Source: Nelumbo lutea
Lineage: Eukaryota > Streptophyta > Magnoliopsida > Proteales > Nelumbonaceae
Direction: 5' to 3'
DNA: 64,000 nucleotides
Assembly: GCA_022828595.1 (NCBI GenBank)
Contig: JAKGHH010000002.1
Coordinates: 39,712,222-39,776,221 of the forward strand
Shown: piece by piece, positions 1-11,900 of the stretch
How positions within the stretch are numbered: position 1 is the stretch's first letter
Layout of the letters: every line of letters begins with the position of its first letter
Notes under the pieces: model-generated
Databases searched by the model: none
The model's input: the letters and a program-made list of their open reading frames with translations, nothing else
Told to the model about the DNA's origin: nothing
Position numbers and translations under genes: made by a program

Positions 1-315
1 AAGTTCAAGGGTAGAAATCCATTGTCAAAAATGGTAAAAAGAATACCTATCTGATTTTGGAATCAATCTCAGATTTTCTTGACAAACTACAAATGGAAAA
101 GTATAAAGATTTTTAAGCTAAGTTTCTAAAATATTCAAAGCAAGATAGTTTTACCCCTTAAGCCCAATACTGATCTATACAAAGTTTGAGAATTCTGGAA
201 TTAGGATACTTAGCTAATTTTGTCAGGGATGATCTTGCAATGAGAATGATCTTTTTACTCAGTGTAATTTTAAGGTTGCATTGCTAAGGGACTAACAATG
301 GTTAAGTTGGGGGTG
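1..315 (+). mobile_element. 3' end of LTR retrotransposon internal region, with polypurine tract
   Basis: No coding sequence is visible in this stretch. It ends in a purine-rich run, TTAAGTTGGGGGTG at 302-315, directly followed by TGATAA. A G-rich tract of this type just before TGATAA is the usual polypurine primer and 3' LTR start of plant Ty3/gypsy-type elements. The rest of the element (gag-pol, 5' LTR) would lie to the left, outside the window. The first 17 bases repeat exactly at 1317-1333 inside the LTR, so internal and LTR sequence share a motif. The assignment rests on the tract and the LTR, not on a protein. Confidence 0.6.
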
Positions 316-1917
316 TGATAATTCTATATTTTGATAACTTAATGGGCATCATTTTAGGCTTAGGTCTTAGAATAGTCTAAATGTGTCATTTTCCCAATTA
401 AATTCAATACTATGATCTCTGAGGGTCCTTGTGCAAATCCTAGGGAAAACTAGGAAAGTTTCAAAGCTAAAATGCAGTTTTAGGGAAGCTGGTGTGAATT
501 CCAATTGAGAGATGGGGTGTTTCTATGAAAAACTGAGCATAGGAGGGAGCCTCCTATCTACCAAACCCAAATAGGCATCCCTCCTACTATATTAGTATAC
601 TCCCATCTCCTTATCAAACCCGAGGGTGCCTCCCCACTCATTCTTTTCACCTTAACAAACTCTAGCCGCCCTAGGCTATCAAATCTTCCACCCTCCACTC
701 TCTCCTAATCACTAATATCAACCATCCAAGCCTTAGCAGCCCCTCATACCCTTAGATTTCTCCAAAAACAACAACATAAACCTACACCTCACTCCTTAAA
801 CCTCAACCAAACACCTTAGGGAGCCAAATCACACAGACCAATCGCCTTTCTCCAGCTATAGGCGCCCAAATCTGCACTCTCCATTCTGGGCACCCAAATC
901 TCAGCCCTACATAATATTGGGTGCCCTTTCATCCTCTTTTCAGCCTTGGGATCACCTTAGAACAATCCTAACCCTCTATTCTCAACCATAGGGTGCCCAT
1001 ATTTATGCAAAAACCCACTAGCCGCCCCTCTCTTTCTCTCTAATCCCAGTTTTGTTCATTCTTCTCTATAAAAATGACCCTAAAGTCCCTGAAGAAGGGG
1101 TTGGTCAATTCACCTATTTCACAAGTCTAAGGTTTCTTGAGGAGTTCAAGGGTTGTAGAAGGGAATGATGCCTAGATCTTGTCAAGAAGGGTTCTTGCAA
1201 GCAGTCCAGTCAATCTACAACTACTGCCACTGTATTTGATCAACCATCCCTTTTGTTTTCTTTATTATCTTTTAGGTTGGATTCTGCCCCAAGTAAGACG
1301 GAAGATTGTTCTTGAGAAGTTCAAGGGTAGAAAAAGAGGAGAACAACTAGGCAAGAGGAGGGGTTCCTACATGCAGTTCGCCTAGCCACTACTGTCACTT
1401 TTGGATTCAGATCTCAACCAGTTTCTCATAGTTTTATATTTACTTTTTACGTTTTTTTTTTTATTTTTCGTTCTTTAATTTCTAGTTTTTATTTTATTTT
1501 TGCAATTTATTTTTATCAAATTTAATGTTTGTCTTCCTTTCTGCAGATCTAAAATTCAACAAGGTAAGACAGAAGACCTAGCTCGAGGAGTTCAAGAGTC
1601 AAAGGATAGATCCGAAGACTGCTATCTTTGAGTGAGTTGCAGACTTTTTATTTAGTTTCTTTTTATTTCTGTTATTTATTTATTTTTCTGCAATTTTTAC
1701 TTTCAGCATTGTTAGAATTTTATTTTAATGGACTCCAATTCAATTAATTAAATATTGTGTTTTTGCAATATCAAATCTTGTTATTTTGTCCAAATTGAAA
1801 TACGTAACAATTTTTCCCTCGCTTCCCTGTAGATACGACCATTTTGAGGATCAAAAAATTTATAAATATGGAAACTGGTGTTCCAAAATATTTAATGATA
1901 CGCTTCCAAACACATCA
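316..1917 (+). mobile_element. 3' LTR of a retrotransposon (about 1.6 kb)
   Basis: It begins TGATAATTCT directly after the polypurine tract and is proposed to end at ACACATCA (1910-1917), giving TG...CA termini. A TATA-like CTATAAAA at 1066-1073 follows a CT-rich stretch and could be the element promoter. Near the 3' end, CCCTGTAGATACGACC (from about 1826) resembles a motif I know from the U5 end of plant gypsy LTRs. The region after the TATA box holds diverged repeats: TTGAGGAGTTCAAGGG-like blocks at about 1137, 1311 and 1582, and a GTAAGAC(G/A)GAAGA block at 1293 and 1564 (271 bp apart). No 5' LTR is available to confirm the ends or find a target duplication. Confidence 0.6.
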
Positions 1918-2810
1918 GTAGACTATTATTTGGTCTCTTGTCGAGGTGGTTATCGATGTTGGAGGGTTGGCTGTTATAATGTTGGCCACTCCTCAATTAT
2001 CGCCGATGATGTACCTCATTAGTAAGGAGAGGCATTTGTTCTAATAGTTGCTGTAACTATTCCTAGGTGACATGGTTTTGAAGTGAAGGAGGAGGTGAGT
2101 GATTTCCCATCCTTGAGTTGTCTTACTGATTGGCCATGATAATTGAGAGTAAGAATTCAAACATTTGTCGTTTCCCCAAACGATGCCAATTTATGCTCCC
2201 AAAGTGTGATATGAGGGACAAGGAATCCGAAAAGTCAGTCGATGTGAGACAAGAGCAAGAACAAATGTGTGGATTATAGAGCATAAGAAAGCTACTTGTG
2301 GCTCTCGACCCTTATAGAGGTCCCATTATTGGTCCTGATATGGGCTCTTTGTAACGGCTCTATTTGTTAAGGTGGAATGAAGACCAAAGCCATTAAGAAG
2401 GTGATCATGTAGCCAAGTATTACTCTGGCATTAATGAATTAGAGGGCTCAATGGAGGTCATAACCCTCTTAAAACACCTCACTATAAAGGCTGGGAATGA
2501 AGTTCCAAGGTTGGCTATGAAAGCACCACGTGTATAGCTATATCATTCATGATCATAAATGAAGCAAAAGTAAAAGACATAATGATGTTTGTAAAATTTT
2601 AAATACCAAAAATACAACTCATTTTTGTGAGCGTTCTCTCCAAGTCCTTGGAGACCCAAAACACGACTCAAGCATCCACCCTTATACCAAATGCATTTGG
2701 AGACCTAGAAGGACCCATCCTCTGTCAAATCTGTTCACATTGTCCAAAATATGTTCACATCAAATCCTAATTCATAAAGTCCTCACCTTTGGTCCATCCA
2801 ATAGTCTCTA
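1918..2810. other. Unassigned intergenic DNA
   Basis: There is no reading frame, RNA gene or clear repeat boundary. Composition is less AT-rich than the neighbours. A start such as TGTGATATGAGGG near 2206 could be an LTR-like end, but no partner was found. Confidence 0.4.
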
Positions 2811-3628
2811 ATAAGGGTGTCAATGGACCAATTTTGGATTGGATCCAATCTAAAACTGAAACTAATTAAATTGCATTTGCACGATTTTATTGGATTGGAC
2901 TAAATCTAAAATAAATTGGTTCATATTCTTATTGGTTTGATTTCAACCAAAGTTAAATCTCCAATAACTGATCAATAGAACCAAAACCCCTATTCTAAGG
3001 AACCAAACCCTATAAATTAGGAAGCTTGAAACAATAAAACTTGATCGAACTTTGAAGGTTTGAAACTTGAAACCCTTGTTTAAAGGCTTGATATCTCAAG
3101 AGCTCAAATCTAAAACCCTTGTTTGAAGGCTCTCACTTCCAACTACCTTTCTCTCTGGCAAACTCTCTCTCTCTCTCTCTCTCTCCCCCTCCTAGTGGTG
3201 CTTCTCTCTCTAATGGCATATTGCAGATAGTTTTTCCCATTTTTGGAGTTCTTTAAGCTAAACAAATGAGCCCAATCTTTTATTAGGACAGGCGACGGGT
3301 TTTCTTATATTTTATGGTTTAACTGTTATCACGGTCTAGAAATTGAACTTTTCTTCACACTTATGAATCTCATTTTCAACACTTAGCATTTGATGGATCG
3401 ATTTTTTTATGCGTTTTAGCTCCTAATAGGATTTATAATATTTCATTGTAGATTTTACGACCATTGTTTCTAGTATTTGTTATGCTCTAAAGATGAACAT
3501 ATTTTTTTTCTTTTAATGGGTGCTTCTTACAAACACCAATGTCATTATTTAAATCATGCAAGAACTTTTGCAATATTTCAAATAATGTATCTTTTGTTAA
3601 GGTTTCCAAATTATCTAGGTCACTTAAT

Positions 3629-3846
3629 TCTTGTTTGGTTTATAATCAGAAGCGGAATTAGAGCTTAGAATTAACTGGAATGAAATTTCATTCTAATTGA
3701 GGGGGAGGGAATCGCCACTCCCTCGGGGAATACCATTCTGCTAGGAATAGGGATGGGATTCTGATTCCACCTAACCAAACAATTGGAATCAGAATGGCCG
3801 ATTTTGTTTATGATTCTTGACCTCTATTCCCACAAACCAAAAAGGT
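3629..3846. mobile_element. Probable MITE nested in the hAT element
   Basis: The left side has TTGTTTGGTTTATAATCAGA and the right side has the inverted counterpart ending CACAAACCAAAAAGG. The interior contains further imperfect inverted blocks such as GGGATTCTGATTCC against GGAATCAGAATGG. Length is about 218 bp with no coding capacity. No target duplication was defined, so the family is not assigned. Confidence 0.4.
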
Positions 3847-4339
3847 CCTTAATATTGCTTCACTGGGGATCCTCTATTGGCATCATTAACCAAGGATTAA
3901 ATGCTTCAAATATGGAACAACAAAGTTTTAAGTCCCATGTTATAGTGATTGAAGTGACTGAATTGAACAACTTATTGTTTGGTCTTTCAAAAGATAAGTT
4001 ATTAAGGAGGTTGTGAGATCCTTAATCATTGAAGATGAAATTGTATTGTACCCTTAATTCACTAAACAATGCCAGTATTTCAATTCAATCACTTTAGTTG
4101 CTGAAGATAAGTTATCATGAGTCTTGATTTTCTAGCTATTGTTTTAGCTTTTAAGGAATAGGGGTGGATAATGAAGATAGCTATAAGAAATATCTTATTT
4201 TAAGTGGTTTATTAATAAGAATGCTCCTATTTTAATCTTCTTAGTAATATAATATGTATCTTTTATTCCCATTTCATCTTATTAGTTGAATGTTTAGATA
4301 TTATAGTTATGTATCTTATTTTTTGTTGTCATTTTATCT

Positions 4340-6210
4340 TGATACATCAAGGATGAATGAACTTGACATTGAAAATGCAAACAACTCTGAAATATCAATA
4401 AAACATTTATGGCTTCGAGTTCTATTTGAAGAAGGGCTAGATCTAACGCTTGGGAACACTTTAAAAAAATAAGATTGGATTTTGGGGAGGAGAAAGCTGT
4501 TTGTAAATATTGTGGAAAATAATATATGGGAGAAAATAGCAAAGGTACAATCCACTTATTAAGGCATTTACCAAAATGTCCTAAATTGATGGAAATGGGC
4601 ACTAGTGAACAATAGGTTGAAGGGGTCTTTAAATTTGACCAAATAGGAGCCAAATGGATTTATCAAAGATGTTAATGAAGCATGGGCACCCTTTTAGCAT
4701 TGTCAGAGAAGAGTTTTTTTATATATTTATCAATCTTCAACCACTATTTCGGTTTGTTTCGAAAAATATAATAAAAAATGATGTCGCAAAGATTTACTTA
4801 AATGAAAATGAGAAGTTATATAAATACTTTGGCGGTTTGTCTTGTTAGATTATCTTAACCACAGATATATACGCTTCATAGCAAAATTTAGGGTATTGTT
4901 GTTTAACGACACACTTTATAGATAATGGATGGGAGCTAAAAAAGAAATTTCATTTATGACTAAGTATCCCCATGATGAAAACATTATGTATGAAGTTGTT
5001 ATGGAGAAGTTGTTAATTTTGAACATTGATAAAAATGTATGTTCTTTTACGGTTAACAATGCCTATAACAATAATGTTCTGGTTAGAGAGATCAAGAATT
5101 GACTCTATGTTAAGGGTTTGCTTCCATTGCATGGTGACTTATTTCATGTGAGATGTGATGATTGCATCCTAAATCTTATTATGCAAGATGGGTTGAGAGA
5201 AATATCATCATTGTTATATAAGATCCAAGAAAGTTCTAAATATATAAAACTAACACTACATAAGAAGCAAAACTTTGACAATGCAAGAAGTCAATGAAAA
5301 GTACAACATAGGAGAGGGGTGGTTGTTGATTGTCCAACATGATGGAACTCCACATATGACAGCATTTTTTTGACTAACTGAGCTCAACCATGACTATAAG
5401 AGTTTTTCATTTGATGAGGAATGAGGGATGGGGGTAGTGATACATAATTGTTTGCAACTTTTTTTACATTTGTAAACAAAAATTCTCAAGTATTACTTCC
5501 TTAACTTCAAATGTATTTTTTCCCGATATTTTCACAATCAAGTTTTGTTGCTTCAGCGGCTAGGTAATGAGCATGAGTATGTTCAATCAATGAAAAATAG
5601 AATGAAATAAAAATTTGATAAATATTGAGATGCATGTTGTTTGGTGCTTGCAATTGTCATTGCATTTGAACCCAAATTTAAGATGGAGATTGTAATATAC
5701 TACTACAATCTCATTTATGGAGAGAGAGTATTAAGAGGCATATTACAAAAGTTAGAAAGAAACTGAATGACTTATATTTAGAGTATGTGGGTATTTATAC
5801 AAGGGAGATGTTGCTTGTAGGTTCTAGTATTGCATTTCAGCTAGTAATTAAGGAATCATGGTGTTGTAGATTTTTTGAGTGGTTTTGATTGGTGGCTGAT
5901 TGAAAATCATTTAGAATATTATCTAAGGACTCAAAAGTCAAAGTTGGATTTGTATCTTAAAGAAAAACCATTTCTTAGGGTGAATAGTTTGATATTTTGA
6001 GATTGTGGCAAGTTGATGGTCCAAAGTTTCTAAAACCCTCTACATTGGCATGTGATATTTTGAAAATTTCAATATCTACTGTAGCATCTGAAGGAATATT
6101 TAGTATTAGGGTAGAGTAGTCGATTAATATTGTACTTCATTACTTCCAAAGACTTTGGAGGCTCTAGCTTGTAGGCAAGATTGGTTAGAAGCTCCAACTA
6201 AAAAAAGTTA
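4340..6210 (+). pseudogene. hAT transposase pseudogene (BED zinc finger, RICESLEEPER/Ac-type)
   Basis: Several separated pieces of one hAT transposase can be read on the + strand. A BED-type zinc finger lies at about 4448-4580: W-E-H-F, then C-K-Y-C-G-K, then HLLRHLPKC, interrupted by stops. A following block at 4654-4848 contains the typical MLMKHGHPFSIVREEF and QPLFRFVSKN sequence. The catalytic-domain segment at about 5015-5240 has NAYNNNVLVREIKN, LPLHGDLFHVRC and LNLIMQDGLREI. The C-terminal dimerisation region (about 5930-6190) has SQ/KLDLYLKEKPFLR and KDFGG remnants. Multiple stops and frameshifts make it non-functional. In intact relatives the protein binds the element ends and moves them by cut-and-paste. 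Family assignment is strong; boundaries are approximate. Confidence 0.8.
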
Positions 6211-7671
6211 AAATTTTAATCTTGAAGCAATTGCTACCTCTCCTCTATCTTTTTGTTTATTTAAATGGTTCTATTTCTAATATGTATTTTTGGTTTTGTA
6301 TGAATATGTTTTAGAATTGGATATTCAAGCAACTGCTACTTCTCCTATATGTGTGGCTTCTATAATTAATACTAACAGGACATGTAAGTTATAGCAAATG
6401 GTTTATAATTAGTTTATTGATTTGCAAAATGCTAGTGTTTATCTAATTTCATTGGGCAAAGGATTTATTTTAGGATAATGGGGGCATAAGCCATACAACT
6501 AGTTTGGAGATTTTTGCTTTACAAGTTATATTTTTGCTTATAACCTTTTATAAAATATTTGCTTATAAAATTTAGATTGGATTGGACTTAGTCAATCTGT
6601 AATGGTTTATATTGGAATGGGTTGGGTTGGACCAATATATAATCTATTGATAGAAGATAAGTGTGGGGTGTCAATAGACAAAGTTTGGGTTGGACACAAT
6701 ATGAATTAAAACCAATTTGAACAAGTTGGACAATCTAATAAGACATTGAGTTGAACCAGTCCAAGTTCAACAAATATTTGGTCCATTGAATTGGACTAGT
6801 CCAATCCAATCTAGGAATTTAATTCAGAATGAATTCAATGAGCTTTAAAGGATTAATTAAAATTGCCCTAGTTTGTTAATATGAAGTGTTGTGTTGCTTG
6901 GGTTTCTTGTGTACATCTATGATGCTTTTAATGAAGAGTGCAACTCCATTATCTGAACACTTATTATTTCATTAACATTCTCACAAGCTATCCATTTTGT
7001 ATTTTACAGGTTTTATTTGGCAGAGCACTTATGGGGGAAATTTTGTAGGAAAAAAAAGCTTCTTGCTGAGATCAAGAAGCTTGATAGCCTATGGTCAATA
7101 TGATTTTGCGTGAACAACTCAACTTCTAAAGTTGTAATTCTAAACATGATTCAGCTTTCTTGATAGTATTATTTGACAAGAGAGGGATCTCCACCTGTAG
7201 TTATGAAAATCTTTGTTCGGATACTTGATATAACTATTTGTTTTAAAACAAACTATAGTTACAAGGTTGTTGATTGTAGAAAGAACGAATTTAAGGAAAC
7301 ATTTTGTGAAGAAGTTTTGATTTTAATGTGTCGAATTTTCTTCATTTTAATATATTTTTTGTAATTTTTTATATTTCCTAGTTCTTTATATAATTTTTGA
7401 TATTTCATTCAGTTTGGATTGGATTGGATTTGGTTTATATTAAATTTAGATTGAATTGGGTCTGGTCCATTTGTAAATGAACTTATATTGGATTGGATCA
7501 AATTGGACCAAATTCAGTCCAATTGACAACCATGCTCTCTAGAAAGAGAATAAAAGTTGTATGATGTGGTCAAGATTGGTGGTTTATGTAAGATTTGGAA
7601 ATGTGGGTATGTGAATCATAGATGATATGGTGTGGAGTTCTCGTATAGTGCAGCAATAGGGGTGCAAAGTC

Positions 7672-7860
7672 TAAGGGTGAGCATTATTCGGTTATAAATG
7701 AAAAACTGAACCAAAGATTTTGGTTTTGGTTCAATTGATTCAGTTTGTTAACAAAAATGACCAAATAAAATATTCGGTTCAGTAATTTTGGTCTCGCCTG
7801 AATTTGATTTTGGTCTATTCAATTTGGTTTTTAACTGAATAAATCGAATGTTCACATCTA
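7672..7860. mobile_element. Short hAT-like MITE
   Basis: The left end TAAGGGTGAGCATTATTCGG is matched at the right by AATCGAATGTTCACATCTA, whose complement begins TAGATGTGAACATTCG. The interior is rich in GGTTTTGGTTCAATT-type repeats, as in non-autonomous hAT elements. Flanks GCAAAGTC and TGCAGGTC are only a poor duplication, so this insertion is old or the ends are off by a base. It may itself sit inside an older relic that starts at TAGGGGTGCAAAGTC (7657) and continues past 7861. Confidence 0.5.
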
Positions 7861-8565
7861 TGCAGGTCAGGTCAGGTTCGAGTTCAGGTCAATCCAAGCC
7901 CAACCCTCCTTTGTTAGCTAGGTTGGATTTGGGCTGATCCAAATTGTTCACTTAATTTTGCTAAAATGATTTTATTTCTTGGGTTTAAGATTATTGTGTT
8001 TAATTAGGTTCGTTGGTTTTATCATTATTATACATTTAGGATGCAAATCATGGAGATCACTTACATTAGATTGAGGTCAACTCTAACCCAAGACGAGTTG
8101 TTGAACCCAAACCCTAATCCAACATGACTTTTTTAGGTTAGGTTGGGACCAACTTTAGTTTGAGTCGTTGGCTCAGTTTCTTTTTATTTCATGTTATTAA
8201 AATGTTCTTATTTCATATATTCAAAAAAAAAAAAAAAAGATCTGCTGATTTTATGGTGTTTTAGGAGTACTGTACTTTTAACAAACGAGAAATTTTTTTC
8301 CTTCAAATTTAAAATTGTTAATACATGTACATATATTCATAGATGTATGGTTAAAATTACATAGATGCATAGATACATGAACACATACTCATTTGGCTCG
8401 TCTTTTCACGCCATCTGTCAGCTATTTACAAGCATGTCAGACTGCCATTTGGTCTTTTCTTGTTTGGTTTGTGGTAGATCTAGCCACCAAAAAGATACGC
8501 CTTCACATGGAAAGACGTACACAAAGATACGCCTTAATCAAACGAGCTTCAAGCTGCTCAAAATT
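7861..8565. other. Unassigned DNA with transposon-terminal remnants
   Basis: The stretch holds repeated AGGTCAGGTCAGG and GGTTAGGTTGGGACC motifs typical of hAT subterminal regions, and an A-run at 8222-8239. No gene is visible. Confidence 0.35.
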
Positions 8566-8952
8566 TAGGCCATGTTTGTTTTTCGGTAAGTTACTTACCC
8601 CGGTGAATATATTTACCCAGGAAAGATTTACCCAAGCAAGTGCATTTACCCATTTTCTTTTATCTCCCATGTAAATAAGACAATGACCATTTTAGCCATT
8701 AAAATCCATTATTAAAAGGGGCATTTTTGTCCCATTCAAGTGTTGGCAATTTCCCCTAGGTGGGAAGGTGGGAAAGTTATTTACCCACCTAGGAGATGGG
8801 TATCATTTACCCGAATAAATAATATCCAGGAAAATAAACTTTCCCTGATCCCCACATAAATTTGAAGAAAGAATATGGGATTCTTGGTCAATGAGAATCA
8901 AAACCCCATTTACCAACTTTCCCTCCTCAAAATCCAGAAAAAGAACGCCCAT
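8566..8952 (+). mobile_element. Non-autonomous TIR element, family A copy 1
   Basis: The left end TAGGCCATGTTTGTTTTTCGG is imperfectly inverted at the right end (CCAGAAAAAGAACGCCCATTTA). The copy holds TACCC/GGGTA-rich stretches and the diagnostic block AATGGGACAAAAATGCCCC in its complementary strand. The same element recurs inverted at 39475-39856 and, much decayed, at 25041-25300. There is no coding capacity. Three related copies in one window make this a repeat family, not chance. Confidence 0.6.
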
Positions 8953-11900
8953 TTAATACAAAAGTTCAATACATCTTTTGATTGTCGGAGCTAGTAGAAA
9001 ATCTTCATGAAAAGACTTGATATTTATACGTACAAATATGAAGATATGCCAAGTCCAAATTGCCTAATCTAATCTAAAAATGAATCGAGGTTCATATTTT
9101 ATTATTTTTCAACTCTAACCCAACTCAATTTTTTCGGTTAGGTTCAGGGTTACCTGACTGAAATTGTATCCCTACCGGAAAGCTGTTCTTATGGGTCCTG
9201 AGGACGAGCTATGAGGGAGAGGGGATAGATAGTGGGATGGGCTTCTCATGAAGAACTGTTGGCCCATCAGGCGTCAATGATTTTCTGACCCACAACGGAT
9301 GAAGTTCAACATTGGAGTGCAGTTTTACAAGAATTCCAATGGTCTATGGAAACCGGATTCAGTTAGTCCATTGGAATAATTATCATAGCTTTGCATTGGG
9401 AAATTCTCTCCATGAAATAATGCACAGAAGTATGGAGTATTTTCGATGCAAGGCGGTAAAAGCTGTTGGAATGGTGTTCGAACAGGCCTTGCACTGACTG
9501 AATCCGATCTCAGTCTATTGGCCCTAGTTCGTAGAGCAGCTGCAGTTAAACATCAGATTTGTTAGCAAGTGTGCAAGGTAAGTCTAAATATGAAGGATAA
9601 GTGCTACAGATTGAGGTTGGTGAAGTTAAACAAGGATGGAGACTGATGAGGCAGAATGAGTTTTAAGAGAAAAGTAAAAGATTTAATCGTATCGAACTTA
9701 ATTTGGTGGTCTACATTTGACAGCCTAGCTCTTGCTGCTCACAGGGCTCTCCCTGCATCACACATTATATGAATGCCAATTTTGGAGGGACAGAGTGCAT
9801 CAATGACAACATACACAAGTAAGCGTGCAGCTGTAGCGTCATGTAGCCATGTAGCTAGGTAGTCTTTTGTGAGCAGGAAATCCAGTCTGGTCTGCTTCAG
9901 CTTCTTTGAATAACTTATTCTGAACACTTAAATTGAGCAGCTAAATCAGTTTAGCTCAATTTTCATCTTCAGTTCAGCCCACATTTCATGCTATGGTAAT
10001 GTGCTGAAGGCGTGACTGTATGAACTAGCGTATCATGTGGAAGAGTCTTTGGATGGCACATTCTGAAACATGGACGGCCAAAGTTTTTAACAGGAGTTCA
10101 GATCTTCTACCAACCAAACACTCCTAACAAGCCACTGATCAAACTTAAGTTGTTCTGCAAATGCAATAATTTGTCTTCCATACAACTGTGAGCAGCTTGA
10201 CATGACTTGTAAACTGACTGATCAAAGAGAATTTATCATTACTTTGTGAAACAAAGGGTCCATAGATTTTCCTTCGAACCACTTTGTACTAACAACATTT
10301 TTTATTTTTTTATAATGGTGTCTTGATTTCTTGAAAACAAAAAAAAAAAGAAAATAATAAAGTGTCAACAGGCACTTTTTCAAATTTATAGGGAGATGTT
10401 CCTCATATGTTGTTCTCAGTGTATTTGCACAATTTGTGCTTTTAGGAAATTTCATAGTCATAGTTTAAAACGCTAAAAAAACTCATATTTTGACATATGT
10501 GACTATATTATTTCTCTAATTATTGATACTCAATTTTCGTCACAGATGGGATTCAAAAAGTAATATTAATTTATTGAACCTTTGAGGTACTACAAATTGG
10601 AGGTTTAATTAAAGAAAGCTGTTTAATAGGTTTGCTACGTAAGAAACTTCACGCCTTTATAGCCCTGCTTTCTGTTACTTTTTTGGATTTCTTGATGATA
10701 TTGGGGGCCATGCTCTATCATCATTTTGTTGTTTTCATGTTCTTTTTTCCTTGTACAACACTACAAAAAACTGTTTACTTGTGTAAAGGTGAGATAATGA
10801 TCAGAACAAAGAGAACAGAATCAATCATCTAGGTCTAAGAATTTACCCTCAATCTTTTGTTTCCTTCAAAACAGTATATGCCTAAAGCCAGATAATTGAT
10901 GGAATCAGTCAATTTAGATTTGTAAGTAGAAATTCGGTAGCATCTTTATCTTTGAAGAATCATTCTGGATTCATCTCCCTTGTACTAAAACATCAAATCA
11001 TTCAATTGGATCATGCCCGTTATCAATGTTAGATGATGATGCCCTTTGGGAGCATGTTTGAAGTTTTCTCTTCTTCCCTTCTTTTCTTTTTCTTTCTTTT
11101 TCTTTTGTTTACTTTTGTTTTGCAATGTTTTAAAATTTTTATTTAAAATAAAAGCTTTCTTGAAGATTCAATTAAGAAAAGTGAAAAAGAATTGGATGAT
11201 GATCATCCACATGGAATCATGGGGGAGATAAGACTAAAGAGAAATGGCCGGGTAATCTTAAAATGGATCAGGGAAAGAGAAGGGGGTAAATTATAATAAA
11301 AGAAGTCCTAGGAAATAAGGAAACGACTTCAACAGGGAGATCACCACCTCATCACAGGTCGATATGAGTCCAACCCAAATAAAACAGGTCTGAGGAGTCC
11401 TATTATATATCTGCCATATTAAATTTGGATTTGGACTTTAGATGAATGTGATGAAATGTGTATGTCAAGATGGATGAGTAGAGAAACTAGAAAGGACAGG
11501 ATTAAAAATAAAATCATTCAAAGGAATTGGAATAACTCCAACAGGTGATAAAATGAGAGAAATTAGACTCGAGATAGATTGATAAGAACATTAGTTGAGC
11601 AGTAAGAAGAAATTATCATTAACAGCATTTGTGAAAAAAAAAATAATTTTTTGCAAGTTGAAGAAGTTAGAATGGCTGGAGTTAGATAATAATTAAAGAC
11701 ATTGGTTGAGCAATAAGATATGATTTAAGCGTTCATAATTTAACAATGGCAATATGAAATTAAACGTAATAGCGATATGGGATAAGACTTGGATGATGAT
11801 GATATGTTATAACTTAATCAATCTCAAATCTACTGCAATGATCTCACTAAGAGAGAGAGAGAACAGGTTTCAATATTGTGGATGTAAATAGATACTGCCA

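Larger units (their letters stand above)
2811..7533 (+). mobile_element. Degenerate hAT-superfamily transposon, about 4.7 kb
   Basis: The left end reads ATAAGGGTGTCAATGG (2811-2826). The right end reads CCAATTGACAACCAT (7519-7533), whose complement, ATGGTTGTCAATTGG, is an imperfect terminal inverted repeat. Flanks AGTCTCTA (2803-2810) and GCTCTCTA (7534-7541) look like a diverged 8-bp target duplication, the hAT size. Subterminal zones are full of TTGGATTGGA-type repeats on both sides, as in Ac/Tam3-like elements. It encloses a broken transposase (4340-6210) on the same strand and a CT microsatellite at 3163-3185. A second terminus-like motif, GGGGTGTCAATAGAC near 6665, suggests that 6.66-7.53 kb may be a separate, nested copy. 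Confidence 0.65.

Noticed and set aside
4294..4653. 119-codon minus-strand frame
   Set aside because: It lies antisense over the hAT BED-finger remnant, whose + strand reading gives recognisable protein.
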